DNA of 64,000 nt from Bog-473 sp035552095 (GTDB lineage Bacteria > Actinomycetota > Acidimicrobiia > Acidimicrobiales > RAAP-2), in NCBI GenBank assembly GCA_035552095.1, contig DASZMA010000142.1, positions 1 to 64,000 of the forward strand, written 5' to 3'. This document shows, one piece after another, positions 33,175-41,750 of the stretch (position 1 is the first letter of the stretch; every line of letters starts with the position of its first letter). The translations under genes were made by a program, and so were the position numbers. Below the pieces are notes generated by a model, which was given only the letters and a program-made list of their open reading frames with translations, was not told the origin of the DNA and searched no databases.

Positions 33175-33866
33175 TGGTCCACGCTGGCTATGGGCCAACG
33201 CACGGCGACGGCGCGGCTCAACTCAGCCGTCATGGACACCAACAATGCCCGCCCTTCGGCGGCACTGGCCCCGCTCGGATCTCCCAACACGCCGTTGGAC
33301 GATACCGGCCTGACCCCTTCAGCGCGCAGGCGGGGCATGATCTCGGCCAACGGCTCGGTGCGGCCGGCCTCGGCCAGGTGCAGGCGGACGGCGCGCACGT
33401 CAATGGCCAGCATGAGCGAGGTCTCGGTTCGCCCGGCGTGGGCATCACCGCCCGGCGTGGCGGCGGGCCAGAGCAGAACGCCATCGCCCTCGGCCCGGCC
33501 CCGCTCCTCGACCAGGGACAGCGCCTCGCCGTTGCCCCCGTGGGCAGAGACGACGACGACGCCGGCAAAGGCCGTCCGGGCCGAGCGGACCAACTCAATG
33601 AGGAAGTCGGCCAGCACCACATGGTTCACCAGCAGCGTGCCCGGGAAGCCGGCGTGCTCCCCACTGGCGCCGTAGGGCACCGGGGGGGCCACCACGACGT
33701 CGGGACGCACTCGCGACAATCGCTGCGCCAGCTCGAGCGCGATGCGGGTGTCGGTGTCGAGGGGGAGGTGCGGGCCATGCTGCTCCAGGGAGCCCAACGG
33801 CACGACCAGCAGCCCCGAGCGATTGGTGGCCGCGACCTCGGTCCAGGTGGCGCCGGCGAGTTCCAT
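33171..33866 (-). CDS. mftE: Mycofactocin peptidase, creatininase family
   Basis: This 231-residue creatininase-fold protein has VVPLGSLEQHGPHLPLDTD (metal-ligand Glu, His and Asp), PPVPYGASGEH, VSAHGGNGEA and a late Glu in RTETSLM. In the mycofactocin pathway MftE releases the C-terminal Val-Tyr-derived part (AHDP) from the modified MftA peptide. It lies 23 nt after mftC and overlaps the following SDR by 4 nt. Family alone could mean creatinine amidohydrolase; the position within the mft cluster decides the call. Confidence 0.92.
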   Translation of the reverse strand: MELAGATWTEVAATNRSGLLVVPLGSLEQHGPHLPLDTDTRIALELAQRLSRVRPDVVVAPPVPYGASGEHAGFPGTLLVNHVVLADFLIELVRSARTAFAGVVVVSAHGGNGEALSLVEERGRAEGDGVLLWPAATPGGDAHAGRTETSLMLAIDVRAVRLHLAEAGRTEPLAEIMPRLRAEGVRPVSSNGVLGDPSGASAAEGRALLVSMTAELSRAVAVRWPIASVDQ

Positions 33867-33889
33867 CGTCGACGACGGCAGGCGCCGCG

Positions 33890-35047
33890 TTACACGCGGG
33901 CCGGTGACCGGAAATGCACGGGAGTGGGAACGGGCAGCGGCACGCCAGCGCGGTCCACCTTGGAGTGGCCCACGGCGGACTGGGGCAGCTCACGCCCGTC
34001 GCGTTGGGCCAGCGCGTCCTCCCCGTGCCCGAAGACGCACTCGGGATCGGGCCCGTCCAGGGGCAGGCCGGTGAAGAACTTGGCTGCCATGCAGCCGCCC
34101 TGGCAGGCGTCGTACGAGCCGCAGGAGGCGCAGGCTCCGGCGCTCTGAGGCTCGCGCAAGGACTGGAAGAGGGCAGACTCGCGCCACACGCGGGCGAAAC
34201 CGCCGACGTCGCGCACGTTGCCGGCCAGGAACTCCTGGTCGATGACGAAGGGGCAGGCGTAGACATCGCCCACCGGGTCGATCAGGCAGACGACCCGGCC
34301 GGCCCCGCAGAGGTTCAACCCGTCGAGGGGCTGCCCGAGCGCCGAGAGGTGGAAGAAGGAGTCACCGGTCAACACATCGGGGCGGTCCAGCAGCCAGTGA
34401 TACAGCATCCGCTGCTGACCGGCCGTCGGGTGCAGCGCCTCCCAGGAGTCCACACCCCGACCCGAGGGGCGGAAGCGGGTCAACCGCAACTGGGCGCCGT
34501 AGCTGGCGGCGATGTCGGCGAACGTATCGAGCTGGGTGACGTTCTCCCGGGTGACCACGACGCTGATTTTGAACTGGCCGAAGTTGGCCGCGGCCAGGTT
34601 GTCCATGGCCGTGCGCGCCGCCGCGAATGACCCGGCCCCGCGCACAGCGTCGTTGGTCGAGGCCAGGGCCCCATCGATGCTGATCTGCACGTCGACGTAG
34701 TCCATGGCGGCCAGCCGGCGGGCCCGCTCCGCCGTAAGCCGGGTCCCGTTGGTGGAGAACTTGACGCCGACTTTCTGGTCGACAGCGTAGCCGAGCAGGT
34801 CGAAGAAGTCGGGGCGCAGCATGGGCTCGCCGCCGCCGATGTTCACGTAGAACACCTTCATGTCGGCCAACTCGTCCACGATGCGCCGGGCCTCGGCGGG
34901 CGAGAGCTCCATCGGGTCGCGCCGACCCGACGAGCTGAGGCAGTGGACGCAGGCCAGATTGCAGGCGTAGGTCAACTCCCAGGTGAGGCAGATGGGCGCA
35001 TCGAGTCCCTGGGTGAACCGCTGGCGCAACGGGAGCGGATCAGGCAT
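33890..35047 (-). CDS. mftC: Mycofactocin radical SAM maturase
   Basis: This 385-residue radical SAM/SPASM enzyme has CNLACVHC (Cys29, Cys33, Cys36) for the SAM-binding cluster, NIGGGEPMLRPDFFDLL, and a C-terminal SPASM region with CGAGRVVC, CPF and CASCGSYDACQGGC. MftC oxidatively decarboxylates the C-terminal Tyr of MftA and forms the Val-Tyr crosslink. The ATG lies inside the mftB stop region (8-nt overlap), so translation is coupled to the chaperone gene; a longer form from 35128 would cut into mftB. Confidence 0.95.
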   Translation of the reverse strand: MPDPLPLRQRFTQGLDAPICLTWELTYACNLACVHCLSSSGRRDPMELSPAEARRIVDELADMKVFYVNIGGGEPMLRPDFFDLLGYAVDQKVGVKFSTNGTRLTAERARRLAAMDYVDVQISIDGALASTNDAVRGAGSFAAARTAMDNLAAANFGQFKISVVVTRENVTQLDTFADIAASYGAQLRLTRFRPSGRGVDSWEALHPTAGQQRMLYHWLLDRPDVLTGDSFFHLSALGQPLDGLNLCGAGRVVCLIDPVGDVYACPFVIDQEFLAGNVRDVGGFARVWRESALFQSLREPQSAGACASCGSYDACQGGCMAAKFFTGLPLDGPDPECVFGHGEDALAQRDGRELPQSAVGHSKVDRAGVPLPVPTPVHFRSPARV

Positions 35048-35339
35048 CACTGATGACCTCCGAGGTGGCCAGTCGAGCCAGGGCGCGTCGGTACTGGGAG
35101 CGCTCGCCCTCGGGTATGAGCGCGTCAATGGCCGCGTTGGCGCTCTCGAAATCCTGCAATGACGAAACCAATTCGACCAGCGGGCGCGACTTCAGGAACA
35201 CCAGTCGACGGGTCCCGTAGTGGTAGGCCAACGCGCCGAACGACTCATCGCGCAAGGCCACCTGAGGGTGGACCCGCCAGGCCCGATCCGGGTCGAAGGC
35301 CGGAGCGGTGATGCTCACCCGCTCATCAGTGACGCTCAA
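35040..35339 (-). CDS. mftB: Mycofactocin precursor chaperone (RiPP recognition element)
   Basis: This is a 99-residue PqqD-like protein. The diagnostic part is FDPDRAWRVHPQVALRDESFGALAYHYGTRRLVFLKSR, the N-terminal beta-hairpin/helix that binds the MftA leader and delivers it to MftC. The best start is a TTG at 35339 that overlaps the mftA stop by 4 nt; a GTG at 35315 would remove 8 residues. No ATG is available, so automated tools may miss it or extend it wrongly. Confidence 0.9.
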   Translation of the reverse strand: MSVTDERVSITAPAFDPDRAWRVHPQVALRDESFGALAYHYGTRRLVFLKSRPLVELVSSLQDFESANAAIDALIPEGERSQYRRALARLATSEVISDA

Positions 35340-35443
35340 TAGACGCCGCACATGCCGTCGATGGAGACCTCTTCGACCAGAAGCTCGTCGACCTCGTCCT
35401 CGTCCTGCCCATCTACTTCTTGCACTTCCTGGTCCTGCGGCAT
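35336..35443 (-). CDS. mftA: Mycofactocin precursor peptide
   Basis: This tiny gene encodes 35 residues: an acidic leader rich in Glu, Asp and Gln, then VEEVSIDGMCGVY as the C-terminus. The IDGMCGVY ending is the invariant mycofactocin core, and the final Val-Tyr is converted by MftC, MftE and MftD into the redox cofactor. A strong ribosome-binding site (GGAGGAGG) lies 5-6 nt before the ATG, and TAGGCT at 35468-35473 on this strand is a likely -10. It heads the mftA-B-C-E operon. Confidence 0.97.
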   Translation of the reverse strand: MPQDQEVQEVDGQDEDEVDELLVEEVSIDGMCGVY

Positions 35444-35467
35444 GTCGCCTCCTCCAATTCGAAAGCC

Positions 35468-35473
35468 AGCCTA
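35468..35473 (-). promoter_or_regulatory. Likely -10 element for the mftA operon
   Basis: On the minus strand the sequence reads GGATAGGCTGG with TAGGCT as the hexamer. Transcription would start about 7 nt later, leaving a short leader with the GGAGGAGG site before mftA. The whole mftA-mftF divergent region is only 71 bp (35444-35514). Confidence 0.4.
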
Positions 35474-35514
35474 TCCTTCGGGGCCGAGGTGCTTCTCCCT
35501 GCCAAGATTGCCGG

Positions 35515-37041
35515 GTGAACTCTCCGACCAGGGACGATGCGGTCCCTCCGGCGACGATCCGGGCAGCCCCGGCCCGGGCCGACACGCCCCTGCCGAGGGG
35601 CTTCGGACTGGCTCTGGACCCGGCCACGACGACCTGGCAGGAGGGCACCATCCTGATGGGCGGCAGCCCCCTACGGCTGTTGCGGCTCTCCCCGCGGGCC
35701 AGGGCCCTGGTGGACGGTTGGCAGGCCGGGTCGCTGGTCGGGGATCGCCGGTCCGAGCAGGTCCTGGCCCGGCGGCTCGTCTCTTCAGGCCTCTTCGTCC
35801 TTCGGCCGGTCGCCCCCACGTCGGGGCCGCGCGATGTGACCGTGGTTGTGCCCGTGCGCGATCGCCCGGCGCAGCTGCAGCACCTCCTGGAGTCCCTCGA
35901 CGGGCTGAGCCTCGTGGTGGTCGACGACGGATCCGCCGACCCCGGACGCACCGAGAAGATCGCCCGGGCGGCGGGGGCCACCTTCATTGCCTTGCCCAAG
36001 AATCTCGGGCCGGCGGCCGCCCGCAATGCCGGCCTGGCCGTGGCCACGACACCGTTGGTGGCCTTCGTCGACTCGGACTGCCGGCCCGCCCCGGGCTGGC
36101 TCTCCGCGTTGCTCGGGTACTTCGACGATCCGCTGGTAGCCGCCGTCGCCCCCCGGATCGTCCCGGCCCCCACCTTCCCCACCACCTGGATCTCCCGCTA
36201 CGAAGCCGTGCGCTCCTCGCTCGACCGTGGGACGGCCGAGGGTGTGGTCAGGCCGCAGAGCCGGATCTCCTATGTACCGAGTGCGGCCCTCGTCGTCCGG
36301 CGGGAGGTGGCTGACCATCCCTTCTTCGACCCTGCGCTGCGGGGCGGCGAGGACGTCGACCTGGTCTGGCGGTTGGTCGCGGCCGGATGGGATGTCCGCT
36401 ACGCGCCCTCCACCACGGTGGCTCACCGGGGACCGGACAGGTTGGGCTCATGGCTCGGGCGCCGCCACTTCTACGGGACCACGGCCGGTCCCCTGGCCCG
36501 CCGGCACCCCGCCGAAATGGCGCCGTTGCACACCTCGGTCTGGCCCGCCGCCGTATGGGGACTGGCGGCGGCCCGGCGGCCCGTCCTGGCCGGCGCGGCG
36601 CTGGTCGCCTCCATTGTGGTGCTGGCCCGGCGGCTCGGCGGCCTGGTCGAGCAGCCGACCAAGGTGGCCACCCGAATCGCCGGAGGGGGCACCGCCAGAT
36701 CCGCCCTGCCCGCCCTGGGCGGCCTGACCCGCGCCTGGTCCCCGGCGTTCGTAGCCGGACTGCTGTCCCGCCGTACTCGCCGCGCCTGCGCCCTGGCCCT
36801 GTTGCTCCCGGCAGCCCACGACTGGACCACGCAGCCGGGCGAACTGGACCCGGTCCGCTACGCCGCGCTCCACGTCGCCGACGACCTGGCCTACGGGTCG
36901 GGCGTCTGGCGTGGGTGCCTCCAGGCCCGCACCATCCGGCCGCTCCTACCGCGGGTGTCCTGGCGAGCCCGGGTCTGGTCCACCAAATCACTGCGCTCGG
37001 GCCTGCAAACCGGCCAGCCGTCCGGGCAGGCGTCGACGTGA
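35515..37041 (+). CDS. mftF: Mycofactocin glycosyltransferase
   Basis: This 508-residue protein has an N-terminal MftF-specific domain (about 30-100) and a GT2 fold: VTVVVPVRDRPAQL, VVVDDGS (134-140), DSDCRPAPGWL with the metal-binding DSD (186-188) and RGGEDVDLVWRL. Hydrophobic stretches after residue 340 suggest membrane association. MftF adds beta-1,4-glucose units to the mycofactocin aglycone. It is divergent from mftA, unlike the co-directional order of many clusters. The GTG start is set by the first in-frame start after the mftA promoter region. Confidence 0.92.
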   Translation: MNSPTRDDAVPPATIRAAPARADTPLPRGFGLALDPATTTWQEGTILMGGSPLRLLRLSPRARALVDGWQAGSLVGDRRSEQVLARRLVSSGLFVLRPVAPTSGPRDVTVVVPVRDRPAQLQHLLESLDGLSLVVVDDGSADPGRTEKIARAAGATFIALPKNLGPAAARNAGLAVATTPLVAFVDSDCRPAPGWLSALLGYFDDPLVAAVAPRIVPAPTFPTTWISRYEAVRSSLDRGTAEGVVRPQSRISYVPSAALVVRREVADHPFFDPALRGGEDVDLVWRLVAAGWDVRYAPSTTVAHRGPDRLGSWLGRRHFYGTTAGPLARRHPAEMAPLHTSVWPAAVWGLAAARRPVLAGAALVASIVVLARRLGGLVEQPTKVATRIAGGGTARSALPALGGLTRAWSPAFVAGLLSRRTRRACALALLLPAAHDWTTQPGELDPVRYAALHVADDLAYGSGVWRGCLQARTIRPLLPRVSWRARVWSTKSLRSGLQTGQPSGQAST

Positions 37042-37976
37042 CCGAACAAGTGGCGGGGACAGCGATCGTCACTGGGGGCGGCGCCGGACTTGGCCTGGAG
37101 ACCGTGCGCGCCCTGGCGGCGCGTGGGCATTTCTCGGACCTGGTCGTGACGGCTCGAGACGTGGCGCGGGCGACCGCCGCCGTCGCTGGGCTCGAGACCG
37201 CCGGCACCGCCATCCACATTGTGCCGCTCGACCTCGCCGCGTTGGCCAGCGTCCGCCACTTTCCGGCTGAGTACGCGGCGCGGGGGCTGCCCGCCATCGG
37301 CGCGCTCATCTGCAATGCCGGGGTGCAGATCGTCGACGGTACTCGACTCACCACCGACGGCTTTGAGGAGACGTTCGCTGTCAACGTCCTGGGCCACTTC
37401 CTGCTGTCCAAACTCCTCCTGCCGCTGATGACGGCTGACGCCCGGCTCGTCTTCATCTCCAGCGGGACCCATGACCCCTCCCTCAAAACCGGGATGCCGG
37501 CGCCCGGCTACACCTCGGCCGCTGACCTGGCCGCGGGCAACGGCTTTGGAGACGCCGATGAGAAGGCAAAGGGGCGGATGCGGTACACCACCTCAAAGCT
37601 CTGTGACGTGTACCTGGCCTACGAGTTCGCCAAGAGGTTCCCGATGGGTGGTGGCGCCGGGCGCTCAGTGGTGGCATCGGCCGTGGACCCCGGCATGATG
37701 CCCGGCTCGGGGCTGGCCCGCACCTACGGGCCACTGAGTCGGTTTGCCTGGAAGTACGTGCTGCCCCGGCTGGGCCGGTTCATGAAGGGGACCATGACCA
37801 CCGAGGCGTCCGGTGGCCACGTGGCCCGGCTCGTCTGTGAAAGCTCGTTTGGCCAGGGCTCGGGAACGTACTTCATCGGGACCTCCCTGTCACCGTCCTC
37901 GGAGCTGTCCTACAACCAGTTCAACGCCGTCGACCTGTGGACGACCTGCGCCGCCTTAGCCGGCATAGACCCTTAA
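37038..37976 (+). CDS. SDR family protein (protochlorophyllide-reductase/retinol-dehydrogenase type)
   Basis: This 312-residue SDR has TGGGAGLGLET at the N-terminus, ICNAGVQ, ISSGTHDPS and catalytic YTTSK. It has the longer C-terminus of the retinol-dehydrogenase/protochlorophyllide-reductase-like group, usually NADPH-dependent. The GTG overlaps the mftF stop by 4 nt, so it is transcribed with mftF. It lacks the beta-2 insertion of mycofactocin-coupled SDRs, so a direct link to the cofactor is not shown. Confidence 0.85.
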   Translation: MTEQVAGTAIVTGGGAGLGLETVRALAARGHFSDLVVTARDVARATAAVAGLETAGTAIHIVPLDLAALASVRHFPAEYAARGLPAIGALICNAGVQIVDGTRLTTDGFEETFAVNVLGHFLLSKLLLPLMTADARLVFISSGTHDPSLKTGMPAPGYTSAADLAAGNGFGDADEKAKGRMRYTTSKLCDVYLAYEFAKRFPMGGGAGRSVVASAVDPGMMPGSGLARTYGPLSRFAWKYVLPRLGRFMKGTMTTEASGGHVARLVCESSFGQGSGTYFIGTSLSPSSELSYNQFNAVDLWTTCAALAGIDP

Positions 37977-38062
37977 CGGCACCTGACGCTGGTAGTAGGA
38001 GCGATCGACCGGATGCTGGACGAGTTGGTCGTCGCCGGCGGCCTCAGCTGATCGATCTCAGC

Positions 38063-38548
38063 TCAGAGCGTCACGCCGGCACCACCGCGGGCGATGGTGC
38101 GGGCCAGGATGCCCAGCGTGGCCCGAAGCGCGCCCTCTGAAATAACCGGGAAGATGTTCGCCTCTTTCCACACCGGGTCGATGGACGACCAGTCGTAGTA
38201 CGAGGTGACCAGCGTGCCGCCGTCGGTGGGCTCCAGCGTGTAGCCGTAGACGTGGCCGATCTGGGGCCGGATCTGGCCGAGGATCGTCCAGGCGATCTCC
38301 CGGTCGGGCTCGAACGCCGTGATGGTCACGGTGACGTCGTAAAGGCCCATGGGGTAGTCATTCAGCGACTCCCGGTCCATGTGCACCACGAAGCTGTCCC
38401 CGACGGCGGTGACCGGATCGCCGGTGGCGTCCATCAGCATGCCCGAGCTGTCGATGGCCACGTGGCCCTGGGGATCGGCCAGCAACCCGAAGATGGTCGA
38501 GGGGTCCGCCGGGATCGTCCGCTCAACCTGTAGCCGCCCGTCTGTCAT
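38063..38548 (-). CDS. SRPBCC family protein
   Basis: This 161-residue helix-grip protein (START/Bet v1-like) begins LQVERTIPADPSTIFGLLADPQGHVAIDSSG and includes VTVTITAFEPDREIAWTIL and a late helix EGALRATLGILART. Members bind hydrophobic ligands or act as polyketide cyclases. CACAAT lies 6 nt before the ATG as a possible leaderless promoter. It is divergent from the next SDR within the mftF-mftD interval; any role with mycofactocin is unproven. Confidence 0.82.
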   Translation of the reverse strand: MTDGRLQVERTIPADPSTIFGLLADPQGHVAIDSSGMLMDATGDPVTAVGDSFVVHMDRESLNDYPMGLYDVTVTITAFEPDREIAWTILGQIRPQIGHVYGYTLEPTDGGTLVTSYYDWSSIDPVWKEANIFPVISEGALRATLGILARTIARGGAGVTL

Positions 38549-38612
38549 GCCCGCATTGTGCCAAGGGGGCGGGTCCCGGCGCTACCGTGACCCCCGGATC
38601 CGAGGAGTCTCC

Positions 38613-39440
38613 ATGCCCGACGAGCAACTCAACGAGCAACCATCGAAACGGTTCACCGGCCAGGTCGCCATCGTGACCGGGTCCTCAGCCGACCCGAGCA
38701 TCGGGAGGGCGTGCGCCGTCCGCTTGGCCCGTGAGGGTGCGTCGGTCATCATCAACGGGCGGGACTCGGTGGCCTTGGCCGCCACCGAGCGCGATCTTCG
38801 TGACAAGGGCCTCGCCGTCCACGCCGTGGCCGGGTCGATGGAGGACGAATCGACTCCCGGCGCGCTGGTCGACGCGGCGTCGGCCCGGTTCGGCCGCATC
38901 GACCTGTTGGTCAACACCATTGGCGGGACACGGTTCCAAGGGTCGTTCGAATCGATGGGTCGAGCCGATCTGCTGGACACCGTCGCCCTCAACACCTGGC
39001 CCACCCTGGCGCTGATTCAAGCGGCCATGCTCCGGGGCCTGGCCGATGGAGGTGGCGCCGTGGTGAACATCTCAAGCGGCTCCCCCAAGAAGACGACCCC
39101 GTCCATGGTCGCCTACGCCGCGGCCAAGGCAGCGCTCAACGCACTGACCAGAACGGTGGCGGCCGATCTCGGCCCCCGGGGAGTGCGGGTCAACGCCGTC
39201 AGCCCGGGCTTGACCAGGACCACGGCGACCCGTCCCCAGTGGGAACGCGACGGTGGTGCGGCGGCGGGCGCCAACATTGTGCTGGGCCGGCTCACCGAGG
39301 CCGACGACATCGCTGCCGCGACCGCCTTCCTCCTCTCCGCCGACGCCCGGCAGATCACCGGGGTGGTGCTCGATGTCGATGGGGGCAACCACCTGGCCAG
39401 CGGGGGCTGGACGCCGATCACCCCGCCACGAGCGCCCTGA
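38613..39440 (+). CDS. SDR family oxidoreductase
   Basis: This 275-residue SDR has TGSSADPSIGRA, a stretched glycine motif, then NTIGGTRF, ISSGS and catalytic YAAAK; it ends with DVDGGNHLASGGW. It is a classical NAD(P) enzyme of unknown substrate. GAGGAG lies 7 nt before the ATG, and TACCGT (38583-38588) is a possible -10. Its 3' end overlaps the convergent LLM gene by 23 nt. Confidence 0.85.
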   Translation: MPDEQLNEQPSKRFTGQVAIVTGSSADPSIGRACAVRLAREGASVIINGRDSVALAATERDLRDKGLAVHAVAGSMEDESTPGALVDAASARFGRIDLLVNTIGGTRFQGSFESMGRADLLDTVALNTWPTLALIQAAMLRGLADGGGAVVNISSGSPKKTTPSMVAYAAAKAALNALTRTVAADLGPRGVRVNAVSPGLTRTTATRPQWERDGGAAAGANIVLGRLTEADDIAAATAFLLSADARQITGVVLDVDGGNHLASGGWTPITPPRAP

Positions 39441-40383
39441 GCGGCGGCACCACCTCGGCCCCGAGCCGGGCGATCTGCTCGCGCACCAGCTCGGGAGCCA
39501 TGCCGGGCAGGTGCACGCGCAAGTTGAGGGCGTCGGCGCCGCTCGCCCGGAGGACCCTGTGCAGCCGGGCCGCCAGTTCGGCGGGATCGTCGGCGCTGAC
39601 CGTCTGGTCGTCCCCGAACCCGGTCGACCCGCCGGCGTAGCTGTCGTAGACGGCCCGTTGCCGGCCGACCAGATCCGAGTCGGGCCGGCCCAGCCAGACC
39701 CGGCGGATCAGCAGCTTGGTCCCCGTGCCGCCGGCCTGGTCGTAGCCGGCGCAGATCTGGGCCAGCCGCTCGACCGGGGACATGCCTTCCATCAGGATCC
39801 CCGCCCCCGACCGGGCCGCCCGCCGGGCCGCCCCGGGCGAGGCGGCGGCACTCAGGACGGGGACCGGCCGGTCGGCACATTGCCGCAGTGCCGGGTCGTC
39901 TTTCAGCTCTCGCAGGTCGGCCCCCCGCAACATGTCGACCAGGCGGGGCAGCTCAGATGTGAAGCGGTCCACCGCACTGGCCAGCGGCTGACCCATGGCC
40001 TCGAAGTCCAGCGCCAACGCGCCCGCCGCCACGCCCAGGCCCACCCGGTCGGGGTGCCGGGCAGCCAGCCAGGCCACTTCTTCGGCCACCAGCGCGGTCG
40101 GGCGGAGCGGGAGCAGCAACGGGCAGGCGGCCGCCCACCCGGTCGCGTTCTCCTCAAGAATGAACGTGACCATCTGCAAGGGATTGGGCAGGTACCCGGC
40201 GAAGCCGCCGTGATGCTCGCTGGTCATGATCCCGTCGAACCCGTGCCTCAGCCCCAGCCCGGCCTGCGCGCACAGCTCGGAGATCACCTCGGGGGCCGGC
40301 AGCTCATTGTGCGGGTAGAGGCGCAACGAAATCGACCCCGGCTCGAACGGGGGACGCGGCGCCGGGACGTCAGAGACCGGCAT
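39418..40383 (-). CDS. LLM class oxidoreductase
   Basis: This 321-residue luciferase-like TIM-barrel protein has GFDGIMTSEHHGGFAGYLPNPLQM, ACPLLLPLRPTALVAEEVAWLAARHPDR in pieces, and RVGLGVAAGALALDFEAMG. It is a flavin- or F420-dependent monooxygenase/reductase of unknown substrate and belongs to a different subgroup from the two LLM proteins at 17162 and 28886. TATGCT lies 9 nt before the ATG. It separates the first part of the mft cluster from mftD. Confidence 0.8.
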   Translation of the reverse strand: MPVSDVPAPRPPFEPGSISLRLYPHNELPAPEVISELCAQAGLGLRHGFDGIMTSEHHGGFAGYLPNPLQMVTFILEENATGWAAACPLLLPLRPTALVAEEVAWLAARHPDRVGLGVAAGALALDFEAMGQPLASAVDRFTSELPRLVDMLRGADLRELKDDPALRQCADRPVPVLSAAASPGAARRAARSGAGILMEGMSPVERLAQICAGYDQAGGTGTKLLIRRVWLGRPDSDLVGRQRAVYDSYAGGSTGFGDDQTVSADDPAELAARLHRVLRASGADALNLRVHLPGMAPELVREQIARLGAEVVPPLRALVAG

Positions 40384-40510
40384 CGTCGGGGAAGCATAGG
40401 GACTACGGCAATGAAGGCTCGGGGTCGGGCGCGGCATAGTGTCTCCCGGTCAAGCGGTGCCCGGGTGGACCGGCCAAGGCGTCGGTCCCGGGTTTCACGA
40501 GAGGGTCGAT

Positions 40511-41689
40511 ATGGGCAACGAGTGGTTCGAGACGGTGGCCGAGGCGCAGCGTCGGGCCAAGAAACGGCTGCCGCCGTCGGTCTACGGGGCCCTGGTGGCC
40601 GGGTCCGAGAAGGGGCTCACCATTGAGGACAACATCGCCGCCTACGGCGAACTCGGCTTCGCCCCCCACGTCGCCGGCTCGCCCGCCAGCCGGGACCTGT
40701 CGACCACCGTGATGGGACAGGACATCTCCTTCCCCGTCCTCATCTCGCCCACCGGTGTCCAGGCCGTGCACCCCGACGGTGAGGTGGCCGTGGCCCGGGC
40801 GGCCGCGGCCCGGGGCACCGCCATGGGCCTGAGCTCGTTCGCCAGCAAGCCGGTGGAGGATGTGGTGGCGGCCAACCCGCAGACGTTCTTCCAGGTCTAC
40901 TGGGTGGGCACCCGGGACGACGTGCTGCAACGGGTGGAGCGGGCCCGGGCGGCCGGAGCGGTCGGCCTCATCGCCACCTTGGACTGGACCTTCTCGCACG
41001 GCCGGGACTGGGGCAGCCCCACCATCCCCGAGACGGTGAACTTCAAGGCCATGGCCCGCTTCGCCCCGGAAGCGCTGTCCCACCCGCGCTGGCTCTACTC
41101 CTTTGCCAAGACCGGGAAGTTCCCCGACCTGACCGCGCCCAACATGGGCGAGAAAGGTCAGAAGGGCCCCACGTTCTTCGGGGCGTACGGGGCCTGGATG
41201 CAGACCCCGCCGCCGAGCTGGGAGGACGTCGCCTGGCTGCGGGAGCAGTGGGGCGGGGCGTTCATGCTCAAGGGCGTGACCCGCATTGACGACGCCAAGC
41301 GGGCGGTCGACGCCGGGGTGACCGCCATTTCGGTGTCCAACCACGGCGGCAACAACCTCGACGGCACCCCGGCCACCATCCGGGCCCTGCAGCCGGTGGC
41401 CGACGCCGTGGGCCAGCAGATTGAGGTCCTCCTCGACGGCGGGATCCGCCGGGGCAGTGACGTCGTCAAGGCGCTGGCGTTGGGCGCCAAGGCCGTGATG
41501 ATCGGCCGGGCCTACCTGTGGGGACTGTCCGCCAACGGGCAGGCCGGGGTGGAGAACGTCCTCGACCTGCTGCGCAGCGGTATTGAGTCGGCGCTCCTCG
41601 GCCTGGGGCACGCCTCCATCAGGGACCTGTCACCCGACGACCTGGTCATCCCGGACGGCTTCGCCCGCCGGCTCGGCACCGCGTCCTGA
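40511..41689 (+). CDS. mftD: Pre-mycofactocin synthase (FMN-dependent oxidase)
   Basis: This 392-residue alpha-hydroxy-acid-oxidase TIM barrel begins MGNEWFETVAEAQRRAKKRLP and has the active-site SNHGGNNLDGTPA (His278) and LDGGIRRGSDVVKALALGAKA. These variants of the lactate-oxidase signature are typical of MftD, which deaminates AHDP to the keto-amide of pre-mycofactocin. It lies about 5 kb from mftC and apart from the other mft genes. ATG 40511 is chosen over GTG 40439 by a GAGAGGG site and family length. TAGTGT at 40437-40442 is a likely -10. Confidence 0.93.
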   Translation: MGNEWFETVAEAQRRAKKRLPPSVYGALVAGSEKGLTIEDNIAAYGELGFAPHVAGSPASRDLSTTVMGQDISFPVLISPTGVQAVHPDGEVAVARAAAARGTAMGLSSFASKPVEDVVAANPQTFFQVYWVGTRDDVLQRVERARAAGAVGLIATLDWTFSHGRDWGSPTIPETVNFKAMARFAPEALSHPRWLYSFAKTGKFPDLTAPNMGEKGQKGPTFFGAYGAWMQTPPPSWEDVAWLREQWGGAFMLKGVTRIDDAKRAVDAGVTAISVSNHGGNNLDGTPATIRALQPVADAVGQQIEVLLDGGIRRGSDVVKALALGAKAVMIGRAYLWGLSANGQAGVENVLDLLRSGIESALLGLGHASIRDLSPDDLVIPDGFARRLGTAS

Positions 41690-41714
41690 ACGGGACTCGC
41701 GTCCTGAACGGGAC
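41681..41714. repeat. 18-bp tandem duplication across the mftD stop
   Basis: The unit GCGTCCTGAACGGGACTC (41681-41698) is repeated from 41699 to 41714 (16 of 18 bases). The first copy contains the mftD stop codon; the second extends into the terminator-like hairpin. It probably arose by slippage and leaves the protein unchanged. Confidence 0.7.
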
Positions 41715-41735
41715 CGGCGCCGACAGCGGCCCGTT
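41707..41735. terminator. Terminator-like hairpin after mftD
   Basis: AACGGG (41707-41712) pairs with CCCGTT (41730-41735), extended inward by CCG/CGG after a bulged A, then TTTGGTT follows. It lies between the convergent mftD and alcohol dehydrogenase genes and could stop transcription from mftD. Confidence 0.4.
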
Positions 41736-41750
41736 TGGTTGGGTTCGGCT

